64,000 nucleotides of DNA from Colletes latitarsis (Eukaryota > Arthropoda > Insecta > Hymenoptera > Colletidae): contig NW_027488378.1 in the NCBI RefSeq assembly GCF_051014445.1, positions 4,650,001-4,714,000 on the forward strand, given 5' to 3'. A program made the translations under genes and the position numbers. The notes under the pieces were generated by a model. That model did not search any database, was not told the origin of the DNA, and was given only the letters and a program-made list of their open reading frames with translations. This document shows, piece by piece, positions 11,688 through 24,839 of this stretch. Numbering within the stretch: the stretch's first letter is position 1; every line of letters begins with the position of its first letter.

Positions 11688-14600
11688 AGATCCTGGGTAT
11701 TTTCCGTGTTTGAATCACGTAGTAATGTGGTAATACACTGAAGCAGTCAATTAAACCTGGTTTCGATCAATATTTTAGAGGATAACACCGGTTAGGTCTG
11801 GGTTAGGTCTGGGAAATGCGCGCATCTGGCTTATACTTTCGCCTTCTTCGCATACTTGTTGGCCAGATCTTGGGTTTTTTTCGTGTTTGAATCACGTAGT
11901 AATGTGGTAACACACTGAAGCAGTCAATTAAACCTGGTTTCGATCAATATTTTAGAGGATAACACCGGTTAGGTCTGGGTTAGGTCTGGGTTATGCCCGC
12001 ATCTGGCTCATGATTTTGCCTTCATCGCATACTTGTTGGCCAGATCCTGGGTATTTTCCGTGTTTGAATCACGTAGTAATGTGGTAATACACTGAAGCAG
12101 TCAATTAAACCTGGTTTCGATCAATATTTTAGAGGATAACACCGGTTAGGTCTGGGTTAGGTCTGGGAAATGCGCGCATCTGGCTTATACTTTCGCCTTC
12201 TTCGCATACTTGTTGGCCAGATCTTGGGTTTTTTTCGTGTTTGAATCACGTAGTAATGTGGTAACACACTGAAGCAGTCAATTAAACCTGGTTTCGATCA
12301 ATATTTTAGAGGATAACACCGGTTAGGTCTGGGTTTGGTCTGGGATATGCGCGCATCTGGCTTATACTTTCGCCTTCTTCGCATACTTGTTGGCCAGATC
12401 CTGGGTTATTTTCGTGTTTGAATCACGTAGTAATGTGGTAACAAACTGAAGCAGTCAATAAAACCTGGTTTCGATCAATATTTTAGAGGATAACACCGGT
12501 TAGGTCTGGGTTCGGTCTGGGATTTGCGCGCATATGGCTTATACTTTCGCCTTTTTCGCAAACTTGTTGGCCAGATCCTGGGTATTTTCCGTGTTTGAAT
12601 CACGTAGTAATGTGGTAATACACTGATGCAGTCAATTAAACCTGGTTTCGATCAATATTTTAGAGGATAACACCGGTTAGGTCTGGGTTAGGTCTGGGTT
12701 ATGCCCGCATCTGGCTCATGATTTTGCCTTCTTCGCATACTTGTTGGCCAGATCCTGGGTTTTTTTCGTGTTTGAATCACGTAGTAATGTGGTAACACAC
12801 TGAAGCAGTCAATTAAACCTGGTTTCGATCAATATTTTAGAGGATAACACCGGTTAGGTCTGGGTTTGGTCTGGGATATGCGCGCATCTGGCTCATGATT
12901 TTGCCTTCTTCGCATACTTGTTGGCCAGATCCTGGGTTTTTTTCGTGTTTGAATCACGTAGTAATGTGGTAACACACTGAAGCAGTCAATTAAACCTGGT
13001 TTCGATCAATATTTTAGAGGATAACACCGGTTAGGTCTGGGTTCGGTCTGGGATTTGCGCGCATATGGCTTATACTTTCGCCTTTTTCGCAAACTTGTTG
13101 GCCAGATCCTGGGTATTTTCCGTGTTTGAATCACGTAGTAATGTGGTAATACACTGAAGCAGTCAATTAAACCTGGTTTCGATCAATATTTCAGAGGATA
13201 ACACCGGTTAGGTCTGGGTTAGGTCTGGGTTATGCCCGCATCTGGCTCATGATTTTGCCTTCTTCGCATACTTGTTGGCCAGATCCTGGGTTTTTTTCGT
13301 GTTTGAATCACGTAGGAATGTGGTAACACACTGAAGCAGTCAATTAAACCTGGTTTCGATCAATATTTTAGAGGATAACACCGGTTAGGTCTGGGTTTGG
13401 TCTGGGATATGCGCGCATCTGGCTTATACTTTCGCCTTCTTCGCATACTTGTTGGCCAGATCTTGGGTTTTTTTCGTGTTTGAATCACGTAGTAATGTGG
13501 TAACACACTGAAGCAGTCAATTAAACCTGGTTTCGATCAATATTTTAGAGGATAACACCGGTTAGGTCTGGGTTAGGTCTGGGTTATGCCCGCATCTGGC
13601 TCATGATTTTGCCTTCATCGCATACTTGTTGGCCAGATCCTGGGTTTTTTCCGTGTTTGAATCACGTAGTAATGTGGTAACTCACTGAAGCAGTCAATTA
13701 AACCTGGGTTCGATCAATATTTCAGAGGATAACACCGGTTAGGTCTGGGTTAGGTCTGGGAAATGCGCGCATCTGGCTTATACTTTCGCCTTCTTCGCAT
13801 ACTTGTTGGCCAGATCCTGGGTTATTTTCGTGTTTGAATCACGTAGTAATGTGGTAACAAACTGAAGCAGTCAATAAAACCTGGTTTCGATCAATATTTT
13901 AGAGGATAACACCGGTTAGGTCTGGGTTCGGTCTGGGTTATGCCCGCATCTGGCTCATGATTTTGCCTTCTTCGCATACTTGTTGGCCAGATCCTGGGTA
14001 TTTTCCGTGTTTGAATCACGTAGTAATGTGGTAACTCACTGAAGCAGTCAATTAAACCTGGTTTCGATCAATATTTCAGAGGATAACACCGGTTAGGTCT
14101 GGGTTAGGTCTGGGTTATGCCCGCATCTGGCTCATGATTTTGCCTTCATCGCATACTTGTTGGCCAGATCCTGGGTTTTTTCCGTGTTTGAATCACGTAG
14201 TAATGTGGTAACTCACTGAAGCAGTCAATTAAACCTGGTTTCGATCAATATTTCAGAGGATAACACCGGTTAGGTCTGGGTTAGGTCTGGGATTTGCGCG
14301 CATCTGGCTTATACTTTCGCCTTTTTCGCAAACTTGCTGGCCAGATCCTGGGTATTTTCCGTGTTTGAAACACGTAGTAATGTGGTAACACACTGAAGCA
14401 GTCAATTAAACCTGGTTTCGATCAATATTTCAGAGGATAACACCGGTTAGGTCTGGGTTAGGTCTGGGATTTGCGCGCATCTGGCTTATACTTTCGCCTT
14501 TTTCGCAAACTTGTTGGCCGGATCCTGGGTTTTTTTCGTGTTTGTATCACGTAGTAATGTGGTAACACACTGAAGCAGTCAATTAAACCTGGTTTCGATC

Positions 14601-17351
14601 AATATTTTAGAGGATAACACCGGTTAGGTCTGGGTTTGGTCTGGGATATGCGCGCATCTGGCTTATACTTTCGCCTTTTTCGCAAACTTGTTGGCCGGAT
14701 CCTGGGTTTTTTTCGTGTTTGTATCACGTAGTAATGTGGTAACAAACTGAAGCAGTCAATTAAACCTGGTTTCGATCAATGTTTTAGAGGATAACACCGG
14801 TTAGGTCTGGGTTTGGTCTGGGATATGCGCGCATCTGGCTTATACTTTCGCCTTCTTCGCATACTTGTTGGCCAGATCCTGGGGTTTTTTCGTGTTTGAA
14901 TCACGTAGTAATGTGGTAACAAACTGAAGCAGTCAATTAAACCTGGTTTCGATCAATATTTTAGAGGATAACACCGGTTAGGTCTGGGTTCGGTCTGGGA
15001 TTTGCGCGCATATGGCTTATACTTTCGCCTTTTTCGCAAACTTGTTGGCCAGATCCTGGGTATTTTCCGTGTTTGAATCACGTAGTAATGTGGTAATACA
15101 CTGAAGCAGTCAATTAAACCTGGTTTCGATCAATATTTTAGAGGATAACACCGGTTAGGTCTGGGTTAGGTCTGGGTTATGCCCGCATCTGGCTCATGAT
15201 TTTGCCTTCTTCGCATACTTGTTGGCCAGATCCTGGGTTTTTTTCGTGTTTGAATCACGTAGTAATGTGGTAACACACTGAAGCAGTCAATTAAACCTGG
15301 TTTCGATCAATATTTTAGAGGATAACACCGGTTAGGTCTGGGTTAGGTCTGGGAAATGCGCGCATCTGGCTTATACTTTCGCCTTCTTCGCATACTTGTT
15401 GGCCAGATCTTGGGTTTTTTTCGTGTTTGAATCACGTAGTAATGTGGTAACACACTGAAGCAGTCAATTAAACCTGGTTTCGATCAATATTTTAGAGGAT
15501 AACACCGGTTAGGTCTGGGTTAGGTCTGGGTTATGCCCGCATCTGGCTCATGATTTTGCCTTCATCGCATACTTGTTGGCCAGATCCTGGGTTTTTTCCG
15601 TGTTTGAATCACGTAGTAATGTGGTAACTCACTGAAGCAGTCAATTAAACCTGGTTTCGATCAATATTTCAGAGGATAACACCGGTTAGGTCTGGGTTAG
15701 GTCTGGGAAATGCAAGCATCTGGCTTATACTTTCGCCTTCTTCGCATACTTGTTGGCCAGATCTTGGGTTTTTTTCGTGTTTGAATCACGTAGTAATGTG
15801 GTAACACACTGAAGCAGTCAATTAAACCTGGTTTCGATCAATATTTCAGAGGATAACACCGGTTAGGACTGGGTTAGGTCTGGGTTATGCCCGCATCTGG
15901 CTCATGATTTTGCCTTCTTCGCATACTTGTTGGCCAGATCCTGGGTTTTTTTCGTGTTTGAATCACGTAGTAATGTGGTAACTCACTGAAGCAGTCAATT
16001 AAACCTGGTTTCGATCAATATTTTAGAGGATAACACCGGTTAGGTCTGGGTTCGGTCTGGGATTTGCGCGCATATGGCTTATACTTTCGCCTTTTTCGCA
16101 AACTTGTTGGCCAGATCCTGGGTATTTTCCGTGTTTGAATCATGTAGTAATGTGGTAATACACTGAAGCAGTCAATTAAACCTGGTTTCGATCAATATTT
16201 TAGAGGATAACACCGGTTAGGTCTGGGTTAGGTCTGGGTTATGCCCGCATCTGGCTCATGATTTTGCCTTCTTCGCATACTTGTTGGCCAGATCCTGGGT
16301 TTTTTTCGTGTTTGAATCACGTAGTAATGTGGTAACACACTGAAGCAGTCAATTAAACCTGGTTTCGATCAATATTTTAGAGGATAACACCGGTTAGGTC
16401 TGGGTTAGGTCTGGGTTATGCCCGCATCTGGCTCATGATTTTGCCTTCATCGCATACTTGTTGGCCAGATCCTGGGTTTTTTTCGTGTTTGAATCACGTA
16501 GTAATGTGGTAACACACTGAAGCAGTCAATTAAACCTGGTTTCGATCAATATTTTACAGGATAACACCGGTTAGGTCTGGGTTAGGTCTGGGTTATGCCC
16601 GCATCTGGCTCATGATTTTGCCTTCATCGCATACTTGTTGGCCAGATCCTGGGTTTTTTCCGTGTTTGAATCACGTAGTAATGTGGTAACTCACTGAAGC
16701 AGTCAATTAAACCTGGTTTCGATCAATATTTCAGAGGATAACACCGGTTAGGTCTGGGTTAGGTCTGGGTTATGCCCGCATCTGGCTCATGATTTTGCCT
16801 TCTTCGCATACTTGTTGGCCAGATCCTGGGTTTTTTTCGTGTTTGAATCACGTAGGAATGTGGTAACACACTGAAGCAGTCAATTAAACCTGGTTTCGAT
16901 CAATATTTCAGAGGATAACACCGGTTAGGTCTGGGTTAGGTCTGGGTTATGCCCGCATCTGGCTCATGATTTTGCCTTCTTCGCATACTTGTTGGCCAGA
17001 TCCTGGGTATTTTCCGTGTTTGAATCACGTAGTAATGTGGTAACTCACTGATGCAGTCAATTAAACCTGGTTTCGATCAATATTTCAGAGGATAACACCG
17101 GTTAGGTCTGGGTTAGGTCTGGGTTATGCCCGCATCTGGCTCATGATTTTGCCTTCTTCGCATACTTGTTGGCCAGATCCTGGGTTTTTTTCGTGTTTGA
17201 ATCACGTAGGAATGTGGTAACACACTGAAGCAGTCAATTAAACTTGGTTTCGATCAATATTTTAGAGGATAACACCGGTTAGGTCTGGGTTAGGTCTGGG
17301 TTATGCTCGCATCTGGCTCATGATTTTGCCTTCATCGCATACTTGTTGGCC

Positions 17352-17528
17352 AGATCCTGGGTTTTTTCCGTGTTTGAATCACGTAGTAATGTGGTACCAC
17401 ACAGAAACAGTCCACTAAACCTGGATTCGGACAGTATTTAGGAGGATAACACCGGTTAGGTCTGGGTTAGGTCTGGGTTATGCCCGCATCTGGCACATGA
17501 TTTTGCCTTCATCGCATACTTGTTGGCC
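17352..17528. repeat. Divergent GGTACC-type monomer 3
   Basis: Same substitution block, 49 monomers (8,673 bp) downstream of copy 2. It is followed by a monomer beginning AGATCCTAGG, a private variant. Confidence 0.9.
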
Positions 17529-17705
17529 AGATCCTAGGTTTTTTCCGTGTTTGAATCACGTAGTAATGTGGTAACTCACTGAAGCAGTCAATTAAACCTG
17601 GTTTCGATCAATATTTCAGAGGATAACACCGGTTAGGTCTGGGTTAGGTCTGGAAAATGCGCGCATCTGGCTTATACTTTCGCCTTCTTCGCATACTTGT
17701 TGGCC

Positions 17706-17871
17706 AGATCTTGGGTTTTTTTCGTGTTTGAATCACGTAGTAATGTGGTAATACACTGATGCAGTCAATTAAACCTGGTTTCGATCAATATTTTAGAGGA
17801 TAACACCGGTTAGGTCTGGGTTATGCCCGCATCTGGTTCATGATTTTGCCTTCTTCGCATACTTGTTGGCC
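17706..17871. repeat. 11-bp-deleted monomer (166 bp), array 1
   Basis: Reads GGTTAGGTCTGGGTTATGCC, so one of the two 11-bp telomere-like units is missing. The previous monomer carries the private TCTGGAAAATG form. Confidence 0.93.
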
Positions 17872-18933
17872 AGATCCTGGGTTTTTTTCGTGTTTGAATC
17901 ACGTAGTAATGTGGTAACACACTGAAGCAGTCAATTAAACCTGGTTTCGATCAATATTTTAGAGGATAACACCGGTTAGGTCTGGGTTAGGTCTGGGTTA
18001 TGCCCGCATCTGGCTCATGATTTTGCCTTCATCGCATACTTGTTGGCCAGATCCTGGGTTTTTTCCGTGTTTGAATCACGTAGTAATGTGGTAACTCACT
18101 GAAGCAGTCAATTAAACCTGGTTTCGATCAATATTTCAGAGGATAACACCGGTTAGGTCTGGGTTAGGTCTGGGAAATGCGCGCATCTGGCTTATACTTT
18201 CGCCTTCTTCGCATACTTGTTGGCCAGATCTTGGGTTTTTTTCGTGTTTGAATCACGTAGGAATGTGGTAACACACTGAAGCAGTCGATTAAACCTGGTT
18301 TCGATCAATGTTTTAGAGGATAACACCGGTTAGGTCTGGGTTTGGTCTGGGATATGCGCGCATCTGGCTTATACTTTCGCCTTCTTCGCATACTTGTTGG
18401 CCAGATCCTGGGGTTTTTTCGTGTTTGAATCACGTAGTAATGTGGTAACAAACTGAAGCAGTCAATAAAACCTGGTTTCGATCAATATTTTAGAGGATAA
18501 CACCGGTTAGGGCTGGGTTCGGTCTGGGATTTGCGCGCATATGGCTTATACTTTCGCCTTTTTCGCAAACTTGTTGGCCAGATCCTGGGTATTTTCCGTG
18601 TTTGAATCACGTAGTAATGTGGTAATACACTGAAGCAGTCAATTAAACCTGGTTTCGATCAATATTTTAGAGGATAACACCGGTTAGGTCTGGGTTCGGT
18701 CTGGGATTTGCGCGCATATGGCTTATACTTTCGCCTTTTTCGCAAACTTGTTGGCCAGATCCTGGGTATTTTCCGTGTTTGAATCACGTAGTAATGTGGT
18801 AATACACTGAAGCAGTCAATTAAACCTGGTTTCGATCAATATTTTAGAGGATAACACCGGTTAGGTCTGGGTTAGGTCTGGGTTATGCCCGCATCTGGCT
18901 CATGATTTTGCCTTCTTCGCATACTTGTTGGCC

Positions 18934-19464
18934 AGATCCTGGGTTTTTTTCGTGTTTGAATCACGTAGTAATGTGGTAACACACTGAAGCAGTCAATTAA
19001 ACCTGGTTTCGATCAATATTTTAGAGGATAACACCGGTTAGATCTGGGTTAGGTCTGGGTTATGCCCGCATCTGGCTCTTGATTTTGCCTTCATCGCATA
19101 CTTGTTGGCCAGATCCTGGGTTTTTTCCGTGTTTGAATCACGTAGTAATGTGGTAACTCACTGAAGCAGTCAATTAAACCTGGTTTCGATCAATATTTCA
19201 GAGGATAACACCGGTTAGGTCTGGGTTAGGTCTGGGAAATGCGCGCATCTGGCTTATACTTTCGCCTTCTTCGCATACTTGTTGGCCAGATCTTGGGTTT
19301 TTTTCGTGTTTGAATCACGTAGTAATGTGGTAACACACTGAAGCAGTCAATTAAACCTGGTTTCGATCAATATTTTAGAGGATACCACCGGTTAGGTCTG
19401 GGTTAGGTCTGGGTTATGCCCGCATCTGGCTCATGATTTTGCCTTCTTCGCATACTTGTTGGCC
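18934..19464. repeat. 3-monomer duplication, copy 1 (531 bp)
   Basis: Three successive monomers that recur in the next 531 bp. Shared private markers are GGTTAGATCTGGG with GGCTCTTGATT in the first monomer and GGATACCACCGG in the third. Only the end of the third monomer differs clearly (CCTTCTTCG here, CCTTCATCG in the second copy), which suggests an exchange point near the unit end. Confidence 0.85.
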
Positions 19465-19995
19465 AGATCCTGGGTTTTTTTCGTGTTTGAATCACGTAGT
19501 AATGTGGTAACACACTGAAGCAGTCAATTAAACCTGGTTTCGATCAATATTTTAGAGGATAACACCGGTTAGATCTGGGTTAGGTCTGGGTTATGCCCGC
19601 ATCTGGCTCTTGATTTTGCCTTCATCGCATACTTGTTGGCCAGATCCTGGGTTTTTTCCGTGTTTGAATCACGTAGTAATGTGGTAACTCACTGAAGCAG
19701 TCAATTAAACCTGGTTTCGATCAATATTTCAGAGGATAACACCGGTTAGGTCTGGGTTAGGTCTGGGAAATGCGCGCATCTGGCTTATACTTTCGCCTTC
19801 TTCGCATACTTGTTGGCCAGATCTTGGGTTTTTTTCGTGTTTGAATCACGTAGTAATGTGGTAACACACTGAAGCAGTCAATTAAACCTGGTTTCGATCA
19901 ATATTTTAGAGGATACCACCGGTTAGGTCTGGGTTAGGTCTGGGTTATGCCCGCATCTGGCTCATGATTTTGCCTTCATCGCATACTTGTTGGCC
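19465..19995. repeat. 3-monomer duplication, copy 2 (531 bp)
   Basis: Second copy of the 531-bp unit, with AGATCTGGG at about 19571 against 19040, and GGATACCACC at about 19911 against 19380. A local unequal exchange nested inside array 1, independent of the 27-monomer event. Confidence 0.85.
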
Positions 19996-22900
19996 AGATC
20001 CTGGGTTTTTTCCGTGTTTGAATCACGTAGTAATGTGGTAACTCACTGAAGCAGTCAATTAAACCTGGTTTCGATCAATATTTCAGAGGATAACACCGGT
20101 TAGGTCTGGGTTAGGTCTGGGAAATGCGCTCATCTGGCTTATACTTTCGCCTTCTTCGCATACTTGTTGGCCAGATCTTGGGTTTTTTTCGTGTTTGAAT
20201 CACGTAGTAATGTGGTAATACACTGAAGCAGTCAATTAAACCTGGTTTCGATCAATATTTTAGAGGATAACACCGGTTAGGTCTGGGTTAGGTCTGGGTT
20301 ATGCCCGCATCTGGCTCATGATTTTGCCTTCTTCGCATACTTGTTGGCCAGATCCTGGGTTTTTTTCGTGTTTGAATCACGTAGTAATGTGGTAACACAC
20401 TGAAGCAGTCAATTAAACCTGGTTTCGATCAATATTTTAGAGGATAACACCGGTTAGGTCTGGGTTTGGTCTGGGATATGCGCGCATCTGGCTTATACTT
20501 TCGCCTTCTTCGCATACTTGTTGGCCAGATCCTGGGTTATTTTCGTGTTTGAATCACGTAGTAATGTGGTAACAAACTGAAGCAGTCAATAAAACCTGGT
20601 TTCGATCAATATTTTAGAGGATAACACCGGTTAGGTCTGGGTTCGGTCTGGGATTTGCGCGCATATGGCTTATACTTTCGCCTTTTTCGCAAACTTGTTG
20701 GCCAGATCCTGGGTACTTTCCGTGTTTGAATCACGTAGTAATGTGGTAATACACTGAAGCAGTCAATTAAACCTGGTTTCGATCAATATTTTAGAGGATA
20801 ACACCGGTTAGGTCTGGGTTAGGTCTGGGTTATGCCCGCATCTGGCTCATGATTTTGCCTTCTTCGCATACTTGTTGGCCAGATCCTGGGTTTTTTTCGT
20901 GTTTGAATCACGTAGTAATGTGGTAACTCACTGAAGCAGTCAATTAAACCTGGTTTCGATCAATATTTCAGAGGATAACACCGGTTAGGTCTGGGTTAGG
21001 TCTGGGAAATGCGCGCATCTGGCTTATACTTTCGCCTTCTTCGCATACTTGTTGGCCAGATCTTGGGTTTTTTTCGTGTTTGAATCACGTAGTAATGTGG
21101 TAACACACTGAAGCAGTCAATTAAACCTGGTTTCGATCAATATTTCAGAGGATAACACCGGTTAGGTCTGGGTTAGGTCTGGGTTATGCCCGCATCTGGC
21201 TCATGATTTTGCCTTCTTCGCATACTTGTTGGCCAGATCCTGGGTTTTTTTCGTGTTTGAATCACGTAGTAATGTGGTAACTCACTGAAGCAGTCAATTA
21301 AACCTGGTTTCGATCAATATTTTAGAGGATAACACCGGTTAGGTCTGGGTTTGGTTTGGGATATGCGCGCATCTGGCTTATACTTTCGCCTTCTTCGCAT
21401 ACTTGTTGGCCAGATCCTGGGTTTTTTTCGTGTTTGAATCACGTAGTAATGTGGTAACTCACTGAGGCAGTCAATTAAACCTGGTTTCGATCAATATTTC
21501 AGAGGATAACACCGGTTAGGTCTGGGTTAGGTCTGGGAAATGCGCGCATCTGGCTTATACTTTCGCCTTCTTCGCATACTTGTTGGCCAGATCTTGGGTT
21601 TTTTTCGTGTTTGAATCACGTAGTAATGTGGTAACACACTGAAGCAGTCAATTAAACCTGGTTTCGATCAATATTTTAGAGGATAACACCGGTTAGGTCT
21701 GGGTTTGGTCTGGGATATGCGCGCATCTGGCTTATACTTTCGCCTTCTTCGCATACTTGTTGGCCAGATCCTGGGTTATTTTCGTGTTTGAATCACGTAG
21801 TAATGTGGTAACAAACTGAAGCAGTCAATAAAACCTGGTTTCGATCAATATTTTAGAGGATAACACCGGTTAGGTCTGGGTTAGGTCTGGGTTATGCCCG
21901 CATCTGGCTCATGATTTTGCCTTCTTCGCATACTTGTTGGCCAGATCCTGGGTATTTTCCGTGTTTGAATCACGTAGTAATGTGGTAACTCACTGAAGCA
22001 GTCAATTAAACCTGGTTTCGATCAATATTTCAGAGGATAACACCGGTTAGGTCTGGGTTAGGTCTGGGAAATGCGCGCATCTGGCTTATACTTTCGCCTT
22101 CATCGCATACTTGTTGGCCAGATCCTGGGTTTTTTCCGTGTTTGAATCACGTAGTAATGTGGTAACTCACTGAAGCAGTCAATTAAACCTGGTTTCGATC
22201 AATATTTCAGAGGATAACACCGGTTAGGTCTGGGTTAGGTCTGGGAAATGCGCGCATCTGGCTTATACTTTCGCCTTCTTCGCATACTTGTTGGCCAGAT
22301 CCTGGGTTATTTTCGTGTTTGAATCACGTAGTAATGTGGTAACAAACTGAAGCAGTCAGTAAAACCTGGTTTCGATCAATATTTTAGAGGATAACACCGG
22401 TTAGGTCTGGGTTCGGTCTGGGTTATGCCCGCATCTGGCTCATGATTTTGCCTTCTTCGCATACTTGTTGGCCAGATCCTGGGTATTTTCCGTGTTTGAA
22501 TCACGTAGTAATGTGGTAACTCACTGAAGCAGTCAATTAAACCTGGTTTCGATCAATATTTCAGAGGATAACACCGGTTAGGTCTGGGTTAGGTCTGGGT
22601 TATGCCCGCATCTGGCTCATGATTTTGCCTTCTTCGCATACTTGTTGGCCAGATCCTGGGTTTTTTTCGTGTTTGAATCACGTAGGAATGTGGTAACACA
22701 CTGAAGCAGTCAATTAAACCTGGTTTCGATCAATATTTTAGAGGATAACACCGGTTAGGTCTGGGTTTGGTCTGGGATATGCGCGCATCTGGCTTATACT
22801 TTCGCCTTCTTCGCATACTTGTTGGCCAGATCCTGGGTTATTTTCGTGTTTGAATCACGTAGTAATGTGGTAACAAACTGAAGCAGTCAATAAAACCTGG

Positions 22901-23889
22901 TTTCGATCAATATTTTAGAGGATAACACCGGTTAGGTCTGGGTTCGGTCTGGGATTTGCGCGCATATGGCTTATACTTTCGCCTTTTTCGCAAACTTGTT
23001 GGCCAGATCCTGGGTATTTTCCGTGTTTGAATCACGTAGTAATGTGGTAATACACTGAAGCAGTCAATTAAACCTGGTTTCGATCAATATTTTAGAGGAT
23101 AACACCGGTTAGGTCTGGGTTAGGTCTGGGTTATGCCCGCATCTGGCTCATGATTTTGCCTTCTTCGCATACTTGTTGGCCAGATCCTGGGTTTTTTTCG
23201 TGTTTGAATCACGTAGTAATGTGGTAACACACTGAAGCAGTCAATTAAACCTGGTTTCGATCAATATTTTAGAGGATAACATCGGTTAGGTCTGGGTTAG
23301 GTCTGGGTTATGCCCGCATCTGGCTCATGATTTTGCCTTCTTCGCATACTTGTTGGCCAGATCCTGGGTTTTTTTCGTGTTTGAATCACGTAGTAATGTG
23401 GTAACTCACTGAAGCAGTCAATTAAACCTGGTTTCGATCAATATTTCAGAGGATAACACCGGTTAGGTCTGGGTTAGGTCTGGGTTATGCCCGCATCTGG
23501 CTCATGATTTTGCCTTCTTCGCATACTTGTTGGCCAGATCCTGGGTATTTTCCGTGTTTGAATCACGTAGTAATGTGGTAACTCACTGAAGCAGTCAATT
23601 AAACCTGGTTTCGATCAATATTTCAGAGGATAACACCGGTTAGGTCTGGGTTAGGTCTGGGTTATGCCCGCATCTGGCTCATGATTTTGCCTTCTTCGCA
23701 TACTTGTTGGCCAGATCCTGGGTTTTTTTCGTGTTTGAATCACGTAGGAATGTGGTAACACACTGAAGCAGTCAATTAAACCTGGTTTCGATCAATATTT
23801 TAGAGGATAACACCGGTTAGGTCTGGGTTAGGTCTGGGTTATGCCCGCATCTGGCTCATGATTTTGCCTTCATCGCATACTTGTTGGCC

Positions 23890-24066
23890 AGATCCTGGGT
23901 TTTTTCCGTGTTTGAATCACGTAGTAATGTGGTACCACACAGAAACAGTCCACTAAACCTGGATTCGGACAGTATTTAGGAGGATAACACCGGTTAGGTC
24001 TGGGTTAGGTCTGGGTTATGCCCGCATCTGGCACATGATTTTGCCTTCATCGCATACTTGTTGGCC
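23890..24066. repeat. Divergent GGTACC-type monomer 4
   Basis: Third-last monomer of array 1. It pairs with 61351-61527 at offset 37,461 bp. Confidence 0.9.
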
Positions 24067-24243
24067 AGATCCTGGGTTTTTTCCGTGTTTGAATCACGTA
24101 GTAATGTGGTAACACACTGAAGCAGTCAATTAAACCTGGTTTCGATCAATATTTTAGAGGATAACACCGGTTAGGTCTGGGTTAGGTCTGGGTTATGCCC
24201 GCATCTGGCACATGATTTTGCCTTCATCGCATACTTGTTGGCC

Positions 24244-24420
24244 AGATCCTGGGTTTTTTTCGGGTTTGAATCACGTAGTAATGTGGTACCACACAGAAAC
24301 AGTCCACTAAACCTGGATTCGGACAGTATTTAGGAGGATAACACCGGTTAGGTCTGGGTTAGGTCTGGGTTACGCCCGCATCTGGCTCATGATTTTGCCT
24401 TCTTCGCATACTTGTTGGCC
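24244..24420. repeat. Divergent GGTACC-type monomer 5, terminal monomer of array 1
   Basis: Last monomer before the TE island. It carries the GGTACC block plus CGGGTTTGAA and GTTACGCCCGC, and ends ...TTGGCC directly before the island sequence ACGTGTTGACG. Confidence 0.9.
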
Positions 24421-24839
24421 ACGTGTTGACGATAAAACTGTAAGATATAGGATGAATTAAGTTCCATGTCCCTAAAATTTTCCAAATCATAGATTTAAAA
24501 ATGATTTAGATATTTAGATGATTTTAGTGTGGGTATTTATACAAGTATGTAAATCTCTATTTATGCATAACATGTTACCCCTAAATGGGCAAGTTAATGA
24601 ATTATATACATGTTAATTGTATAATAATAACCCTTTGTTCCTCATAAAAATTCATAACTGAATTGCTATCATTCTAAAAAAATCCATCCCAAAATATATT
24701 GTCAAAACTAGTAATAAATTATTTGGTCAAGGTGATAACAGATTTGAAATATTTAATAAAATTTAAATACCAGTAGTATTAATAAAAGATAATATTATTA
24801 CTATTTTGACACTGTTATTTGATTTTAATATTAATTATA
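24421..24839. other. AT-rich stretch with no recognised gene
   Basis: Begins at the array junction. No convincing ORF, RNA gene or TIR was seen. It ends in TTAATTATAG, which could serve as a splice acceptor for the exon-like remnant that follows. Confidence 0.5.

Larger units (their letters stand above)
1..24420. repeat. Satellite array 1 (177-bp monomers, 138 complete copies)
   Basis: Head-to-tail tandem array that enters from the left window edge. Defining the monomer from AGATCC to TTGGCC, complete monomers run from base 6 to 24420. The 24,415 bp equal 138 x 177 minus one 11-bp deletion (monomer 17706-17871), so no other net indel is present. Monomers differ by linked substitutions. The main variants are GTTATGCCCGC with CTCATGATTTTGCC, GAAATGCGCGC or GATATGCGCGC with CTTATACTTTCGCC, and GATTTGCGCGCATATGG with TTTTTCGCAAAC. 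They also differ at TTTTAGAGG/TTTCAGAGG and AACACAC/AACTCAC/AATACAC/AACAAAC. There is no coding gene in this stretch. The right end is an abrupt junction with the AT-rich island. Confidence 0.98.

Noticed and set aside
1..24420. Regular repeats could suggest a CRISPR array
   Set aside because: There are no unique spacers; the entire 177-bp unit repeats head to tail, and the associated sequences are eukaryotic transposons.
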